A stretch of DNA of 15,524 nt from contig CAMYLL010000021.1 of assembly GCA_947259235.1 (NCBI GenBank), positions 1-15,524 of the forward strand, read 5' to 3'. Source of the DNA: an uncultured Pseudodesulfovibrio sp. Its GTDB lineage: Bacteria; Desulfobacterota; Desulfovibrionia; Desulfovibrionales; Desulfovibrionaceae. Below the pieces are notes generated by a model. It was given only the letters and a program-made list of their open reading frames with translations, was not told where the DNA came from and did not search any database. The position numbers were made by a program, and so were the translations under genes. Shown one piece after another: positions 12,020 through 15,524 of this stretch (positions within the stretch are counted from its first letter, which is position 1; every line of letters begins with the position of its first letter).

Positions 12020-12081
12020 GAGACCTGGCCTTTATGACCGCAACATAAAGGTATCTGAACTCCCTTGGACCGCCAGGTCTC
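12020..12081 (+). ncRNA. Candidate structured RNA: two perfect stems in por 3' region
   Basis: GAGACCTGG (12020-12028) pairs perfectly with CCAGGTCTC (12073-12081), closing a domain. Inside it CCTTTATG (12029-12036) pairs perfectly with CATAAAGG (12044-12051) around a 7-base loop, stacked directly on the left arm. The remaining 21 bases (12052-12072) are an unpaired one-sided bulge. A terminator-like hairpin begins 5 bases later at 12087. I see no start codon with a ribosome site and no known riboswitch consensus. It could be a 3'-UTR-derived small RNA, an mRNA 3'-end stabiliser, or the counterpart on the - strand. The base pairing is directly seen; its function is unknown. Confidence 0.5.
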
Positions 12082-12086
12082 ATGTA

Positions 12087-12124
12087 GGGCCTCCCACACG
12101 GTGTGGGAGGCCCATTGCATTTCT
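12087..12124 (+). terminator. Strong hairpin with T-rich tail, likely terminator for por operon
   Basis: GGGCCTCCCACAC (12087-12099) and GTGTGGGAGGCCC (12101-12113) are perfect inverted repeats; allowing a real loop gives 11-12 bp around ACGGT or CGG. On the + strand it is followed by ATTGCATTTCTT, a broken T-tract. On the - strand no T-run follows. It is therefore best read as the rightward terminator of pta-ackA-por and of the structured RNA just upstream. Confidence 0.72.
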
Positions 12125-12172
12125 TACCCGTGCCGCCCCGCACAAGAGGCGCAGCGGCCGATTACGTCGCGG

Positions 12173-13093
12173 CTAGACGAGCACCAGCCGGAAATCAACC
12201 GAGATGAAATCGTACACCAGATGATAGCTCAGATGCCTGAAGAACCGCGACGAGCCATAGATCACGCCCCACTGGGTACGGTCGAAGTCGAGATTGGCGA
12301 TGACCGCCAGCCGCCCGTCGTCCAGGTTGCGGATATGAGCCGGGAAGGCGATCTCGCTGGAAACCCCGCGCAGGGAGAGCCTGCCCTGCATCATGGCGTT
12401 GGGCCGCGTGGCCGGTCCCTCCTCGGTCAGCCGCAGGGCCGTGGTGATGAAGGTGGCCTCGGGAAACATGGCCGTGAAGAAAAAATCGTCCGAGTGCAGG
12501 TGCTTTTCAAGGACAGGGTGCAGCTCGTCGCCTTCGAGATCCACGTCCCTGATGGTGGTCATGTCCATGGTGAACGACGCGGCCGGGTCCGTGGTGGCGT
12601 CCAGCTCGCCGTCCGAGAACATGAGGGTTCCGTGGTGGTGGCCGTTGTTGTTTCTCCCGGTCCAGCGGATGACGGACTCCGACGGCACGAGCCGGTAGAC
12701 CTTGCGCTCGAGAGCCAGGATGGGATGCGGCGGCTCAAGGCGCTTCGGGTCCGTCCCCTCCAGGGGGCGGCCGGACTCCATCCAGGCCTCCAGGCCGCCC
12801 GGAAACACCGCGACGTCCGTATAGCCGATCCGGGTCAGCTTCTCGGCCGCAGCCATGCAGTCCTGGGACTCGGTACCGGCTCCGTAGAGCACGATGGGCG
12901 TGCCCTTGCCCGGAACCAGGGTGGTCAGGATGTCGCAAAAAACCATCTCATAAACACAGGCATTGACCGCGCCGGGGATGTGGCGGGCCTCGAAATGTTC
13001 GGGTGGGAGGGTGTCGACGAGCACGCCGTCTCCCTTGTCGATGAACTCGACGACTTCCCCAATATCTAACCGTTCGACGAACTGGGTATCCAT
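12173..13093 (-). CDS. Rhodanese-like domain fused to YceI domain, degenerate rhodanese active site
   Basis: The 306-residue product has no signal peptide or membrane helix, so it should be cytoplasmic. Residues ~5-110 have a rhodanese fold: VDTLPPEHFEARHIPGAVN at 26-44 and VFPGGLEAW at 96-104. The loop after the VLY strand, where rhodaneses carry catalytic Cys (C-x4-R), reads GAGTESQDC; Gly71 sits at the Cys position and there is no matching Arg. Cys79 is displaced into the following helix, so sulfur transfer is unlikely in the usual way. Residues ~130-306 match the YceI lipocalin-like family, which binds long lipids such as polyprenyl chains: YRLVPSESVIRW at 133-144, GHHHG at 151-155, HLHSDDFF at 198-205, PEATF at 211-215 and GRLSLRGVS at 237-245. 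Most YceI proteins are secreted, so the cytoplasmic rhodanese fusion is unusual. AAGGAAG at 13099-13105, 5 bases from the ATG, supports the start. Partner and substrate are unknown. Confidence 0.85.
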   Translation of the reverse strand: MDTQFVERLDIGEVVEFIDKGDGVLVDTLPPEHFEARHIPGAVNACVYEMVFCDILTTLVPGKGTPIVLYGAGTESQDCMAAAEKLTRIGYTDVAVFPGGLEAWMESGRPLEGTDPKRLEPPHPILALERKVYRLVPSESVIRWTGRNNNGHHHGTLMFSDGELDATTDPAASFTMDMTTIRDVDLEGDELHPVLEKHLHSDDFFFTAMFPEATFITTALRLTEEGPATRPNAMMQGRLSLRGVSSEIAFPAHIRNLDDGRLAVIANLDFDRTQWGVIYGSSRFFRHLSYHLVYDFISVDFRLVLV

Positions 13094-13111
13094 GGCGCCT
13101 TCCTTTTCCAG

Positions 13112-13128
13112 CCCGGCAAGGGGCCGGG
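13112..13128 (-). other. Short GC-rich hairpin in the leader of the rhodanese-YceI gene
   Basis: CCCGGC (13112-13117) and GCCGGG (13123-13128) form a 6-bp stem with a 5-base loop, 18 bases upstream of the start and just ahead of the ribosome-binding site. It has no T-run on either side. It could modulate translation, but a stem this short is common by chance in GC-rich DNA. Confidence 0.3.
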
Positions 13129-13174
13129 TCGTTTGGCTCCACCTTAGCAGGATTCAGGCGCGAATCAACCGCAA

Positions 13175-13211
13175 CCGGAAGGAACGCACCGTGTCGTTGC
13201 GTCCCTTCCGG
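13175..13211 (-). terminator. Terminator hairpin of the chemoreceptor gene
   Basis: Arms 13175-13188 and 13198-13211 form a 14-bp stem with a 9-base loop, 7 bases after the chemoreceptor stop codon. In the - strand RNA every position pairs, with one G-U wobble (bases 13203 and 13083+100=13183). On the + strand the same position would be an A-C mismatch. This shows that the functional RNA is the - strand one. The following bases on the - strand, TTGCGGTTGATT, are moderately T-rich. Downstream, TTGATT (13163-13168) and TAAGGT (13141-13146) with 16-base spacing could be a weak promoter for the rhodanese-YceI gene. Confidence 0.72.
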
Positions 13212-13218
13212 GCGGAAA

Positions 13219-15393
13219 TCAGAATTTCTCCAGGTCGTCGTCCATGTTCAGGTCTATGCCCGAGCCCTGCGGCTTCTTGATGACGCCGTCGTCCTCCAGC
13301 GCCTTCTTGAGGAAGGGGACGTACTTGCGGTCCGTACCATTGATGTGGTTGACCAGCCAGCCACGGAGGAACTCCATGACCTCGGTCCCAAGAGCCAGGG
13401 TCCCGGCCTGGAACTTCCGGTCTATGTCCTTGACCGTCTCGATGAGTTCGACATGCTGGCGCTTATGGTTTTCGGTCTCGGGATAGCCGTACTTGTCGAA
13501 GAGCTTCTCCTCGTTGCCGAAGTGGGTGACGGTGTAGTCCTTGAGCTTCTCGATGACCCGGCCGACGGCCTTGCCGCCTTCGCCCCTGGCCATGAACTCG
13601 TTGAGTTCGTTGAGGTAGTCCACCAGGACCTTGTGCTGGTCGTCGATCAGGTCGATGCCGATCTTGACGTCGTCGTTCCAGGTTATGAGCGGCTTGACCT
13701 TGCGCCCGGACGCGGCGGCGATGGGCTGTCTCGCGGGCTTGGCGGCGGGCATGGCGCGCTGCGGGGCGGGCCGGGAAGCCGGGGGTGACACGACGCGGGC
13801 CTGGGTGCGCCGGGGCTGTTCAGCCCGGGCCTTGCGTTCCTTGCCGAGATCGAAGAACTCCATGCTCTGCTGGAGTTGGGACGCCTGCTCGGTGAACTCC
13901 TGGGCGGTGGCGGCCAGCTCCTCCGAGGCGGCCGCATTCTGCTGGATGACCGTATCAAGCTCCTGAATGGCCTTGTTGATCTCCTGGGCTCCGGCGTTCT
14001 GCTCTATGCTCGCCACCGATATTTCCTGGACAAGGTCCGCTGTCTCGCGGATGTCGGGAACCATCTTGGCGAGCATTGACCCGGCCTCGTCCGCCTTGGT
14101 CAGGGTCGACGAGGACAGCTCGCCGATCTCCGCCGCGGCCGCGCCGCTGCGCTCCGCCAGCTTGCGCACCTCGCTGGCCACCACGGCAAACCCCTTGCCC
14201 GCCTCTCCGGCCCGCGCCGCCTCGATGGCCGCGTTAAGCGCCAGGAGATTGGTCTGGCGGGCTATCTCGCCGATGATGGAAATCTTCTCCGCGATATGCT
14301 TGATCGAATCCACGGCCTCCATGACCGTGTCGCCGCCCTTTTGCGCATCAAGGGCGGTCTGGGAGGCCATGCGCTCGGTCTGTTTGGCGTTTTCCGTATT
14401 GCGGCTGATCTGGGCTATCATTTCCTCCATGGCCGAGGAGACTTCCTCCACGGAGGCGGCCTGGCGGCTGGCTCCGTCGGCCACGGTCTGGGCCGAGGTG
14501 GTCACCTCGGCACTGCCAGAGGACACACGCTCCGAACCGTCCTGGGCCGAGCCCACGATGTCGTGCAGGCGGTGGATCATGGCCGAGAGGGCCGCAGTCA
14601 GGCGACCCGGTTCGTCGTCGAAGTCGGTATTGATCTCCCGGGTCAGGTCGCCGCCAGCCACAAGGTCGGCCAGGTCAACGGCCTCCTTGATAGGCCGGAT
14701 GATGGACCGGGCGATGAGCAGGCACAGGGGCAGGACGACGAGCAGGAAAACGCCGAAGGCAACGCCGCCCACGCCATACACATAGGTGGTGACCAGTCTG
14801 TCGATGTCCGAGGTGATGGCCACCCGCTCCTCGTCCACGTTGTCAAGATAGACGCCCGTGCCGATCCACATCTGCGTGCCGGGGATCATCTCGGCATAGG
14901 AAAGCTTCGGCTGGTCGCCCTTCTCGGGCTTGGGCCAGATATAGGTAACGAAACCGCCGCCGGAGTGAGCCTTGGTGTTCAATTCGCTGACAAGGGCAAT
15001 CCCGTTCTTGTCCTTAAGCCCGGAAAGGTCCTTGCCCTGAAGCTTGGTATTTGTGGGCAGGGCCACAACCGTGGTCTTCTCATACACGAAGAAATATCCG
15101 GACTTGTCATCCTCGAAGCGGATGCCATCCACCATGGCGCGGATCATCTCCACCTTGGCATCGTGGTCCGGCAGGTCGGCGATGGCGGCTCCGACGGCCA
15201 CGGCCATGGAGTGGGTGGCTACCTGGAGCTTGCGGTTCTCGCCTTCAAGCATGGCCCCGGCAGACCGCTCGACGCCCATCTCCTTCACTTTGGATACGCC
15301 GTTGAGCGACGTCAAAGCGAAGCCCAAAGTGAAAAGCACGATGGTACAGATCAGGATTATCATTCGAACATTGATGGTCGTTCTTCTCAGCAT
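13219..15393 (-). CDS. Methyl-accepting chemotaxis protein with Cache sensor and C-terminal hemerythrin domain
   Basis: From the ATG at 15393 it has 724 residues. Membrane helix 1 (~11-29) and helix 2 (~204-228) bracket an extracytoplasmic sensor of single-Cache type ([10 protein letters not shown] at 96-105, [12 protein letters not shown] at 120-131). A HAMP segment follows (~228-282), then the chemoreceptor signalling domain, with the conserved hairpin tip around [20 protein letters not shown] at 377-396. A Pro/Ala/Arg-rich linker (~520-565) leads to a bacteriohemerythrin domain (~570-700) with the complete di-iron ligand set: His587, His624, Glu628, His643, His647, His683 and Asp688. Such domains bind O2 at a di-iron site; D. 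vulgaris DcrH has the same architecture and is regarded as an oxygen/redox sensor. It should signal to CheA/CheW, which are not in the window. The adjoining genes encode oxygen-sensitive Por and Rnf. There is no CheR-tethering pentapeptide with an aromatic pair. Confidence 0.95.
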   Translation of the reverse strand: MLRRTTINVRMIILICTIVLFTLGFALTSLNGVSKVKEMGVERSAGAMLEGENRKLQVATHSMAVAVGAAIADLPDHDAKVEMIRAMVDGIRFEDDKSGYFFVYEKTTVVALPTNTKLQGKDLSGLKDKNGIALVSELNTKAHSGGGFVTYIWPKPEKGDQPKLSYAEMIPGTQMWIGTGVYLDNVDEERVAITSDIDRLVTTYVYGVGGVAFGVFLLVVLPLCLLIARSIIRPIKEAVDLADLVAGGDLTREINTDFDDEPGRLTAALSAMIHRLHDIVGSAQDGSERVSSGSAEVTTSAQTVADGASRQAASVEEVSSAMEEMIAQISRNTENAKQTERMASQTALDAQKGGDTVMEAVDSIKHIAEKISIIGEIARQTNLLALNAAIEAARAGEAGKGFAVVASEVRKLAERSGAAAAEIGELSSSTLTKADEAGSMLAKMVPDIRETADLVQEISVASIEQNAGAQEINKAIQELDTVIQQNAAASEELAATAQEFTEQASQLQQSMEFFDLGKERKARAEQPRRTQARVVSPPASRPAPQRAMPAAKPARQPIAAASGRKVKPLITWNDDVKIGIDLIDDQHKVLVDYLNELNEFMARGEGGKAVGRVIEKLKDYTVTHFGNEEKLFDKYGYPETENHKRQHVELIETVKDIDRKFQAGTLALGTEVMEFLRGWLVNHINGTDRKYVPFLKKALEDDGVIKKPQGSGIDLNMDDDLEKF

Positions 15394-15398
15394 TGGAA

Positions 15399-15403
15399 CC
15401 TCC
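15399..15403 (-). promoter_or_regulatory. Ribosome-binding site that fixes the chemoreceptor start
   Basis: GGAGG on the - strand lies 5 bases before the ATG at 15393. Three in-frame ATGs upstream (15420, 15510 and 15513) have no such site and would add up to 40 residues with no family match ahead of the first membrane helix. The start at 15393 gives [10 protein letters not shown] followed directly by the helix, the usual chemoreceptor layout. Confidence 0.8.
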
Positions 15404-15524
15404 GGGTTCACTTCGGTCATTCGAATATTTGAATTTTCATAGCATTGAAGCGATGATTTTTGAAGAGATCCGGTGGAATTTATAATGCCTCCAGCCGTGA
15501 GAGACGACATCACGAATAACGTGT
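15404..15524 (-). promoter_or_regulatory. AT-rich leader/promoter region of the chemoreceptor gene
   Basis: This stretch is markedly more AT-rich than the rest of the window, which suits a promoter region. It holds a near-perfect 14-base palindrome at 15420-15433 (TTCGAATATTTGAA on the + strand, one mismatched pair), an operator-like element or short RNA hairpin. TATAAA on the - strand (15479-15484) resembles a -10 box but lacks a good -35 partner. TATAAT on the + strand (15481-15486), with TTTTGA 17 bases before it, could instead serve a gene to the right of the window. No sigma-54 or FliA-type consensus is convincing. Confidence 0.35.

Noticed and set aside
12020..12113. The inverted repeats after por as an insertion-sequence remnant or CRISPR-like repeat.
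   Set aside because: No transposase fragment or target duplication is seen, the repeats differ from one another, and there are no regularly spaced direct repeats. RNA stems fit better.
14296..15432. A 378-codon + strand frame opposite the chemoreceptor gene.
   Set aside because: His/Gly/Asp/Leu-rich antisense shadow with no domain; the - strand gene is unambiguous.
15394..15513. N-terminal extension of the chemoreceptor from ATGs at 15420, 15510 or 15513.
   Set aside because: No ribosome-binding site precedes them, the encoded residues do not resemble chemoreceptor N-termini, and the ATG at 15393 has GGAGG at ideal spacing.

Overview
The window is a GC-rich stretch of a bacterial chromosome that looks like a sulfate-reducing deltaproteobacterium of the Desulfovibrionaceae (Desulfovibrio / Pseudodesulfovibrio type). 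Three things point there: a long pyruvate:ferredoxin oxidoreductase whose key residues fall at almost the same positions as in the Desulfovibrio africanus enzyme, including its C-terminal cysteine pair; a chemoreceptor with a C-terminal hemerythrin domain, like DcrH of D. vulgaris; and an rnf operon beside acetate-forming genes. The genus is inferred from family resemblance, not from a search.

Left part (1-4824, + strand): the distal end of an rnf operon in the order rnfD (5' end cut off by the window), rnfG, rnfE, rnfA, rnfB. Rnf is a membrane complex that couples electron transfer between ferredoxin and NAD(H), or in Desulfovibrio possibly a cytochrome c, to ion transport. The last gene is unusual. 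A complete RnfB ferredoxin subunit is fused in frame to a complete GltD-like flavoprotein with FAD and NAD(P)H sites and extra cysteine clusters. RnfD lacks a recognisable SGAT flavin-attachment motif, and RnfE ends in a CxxCxxC tail.

Middle (4825-11973, + strand): after a gap holding a perfect 12-bp hairpin come pta (phosphotransacetylase, three-domain form), ackA (acetate kinase) and por (pyruvate:ferredoxin oxidoreductase), closely spaced and probably one operon. Together they turn pyruvate into acetyl-CoA, acetyl phosphate and acetate, making ATP and reduced ferredoxin. The reduced ferredoxin is the natural substrate of the Rnf complex encoded just upstream, so the two blocks form one conservation unit: pyruvate oxidation, ferredoxin, then ion gradient or NAD(P)H.

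Convergent gap (11974-12172): dense RNA structure, namely a minus-strand intrinsic terminator, a two-stem element of about 62 nt, and a plus-strand terminator-like hairpin. The plus-strand transcript would be a compact structured 3' end or small RNA.

Right part (12173-15524, - strand): a cytoplasmic rhodanese-YceI fusion whose rhodanese active-site cysteine is missing, then a membrane chemoreceptor with an extracytoplasmic Cache-type sensor and a C-terminal hemerythrin domain, probably an oxygen or redox sensor. A 14-bp terminator hairpin separates the two. The rightmost ~130 bases are the AT-rich leader of the chemoreceptor gene. No insertion sequence, phage gene, tRNA, rRNA or CRISPR array is visible.
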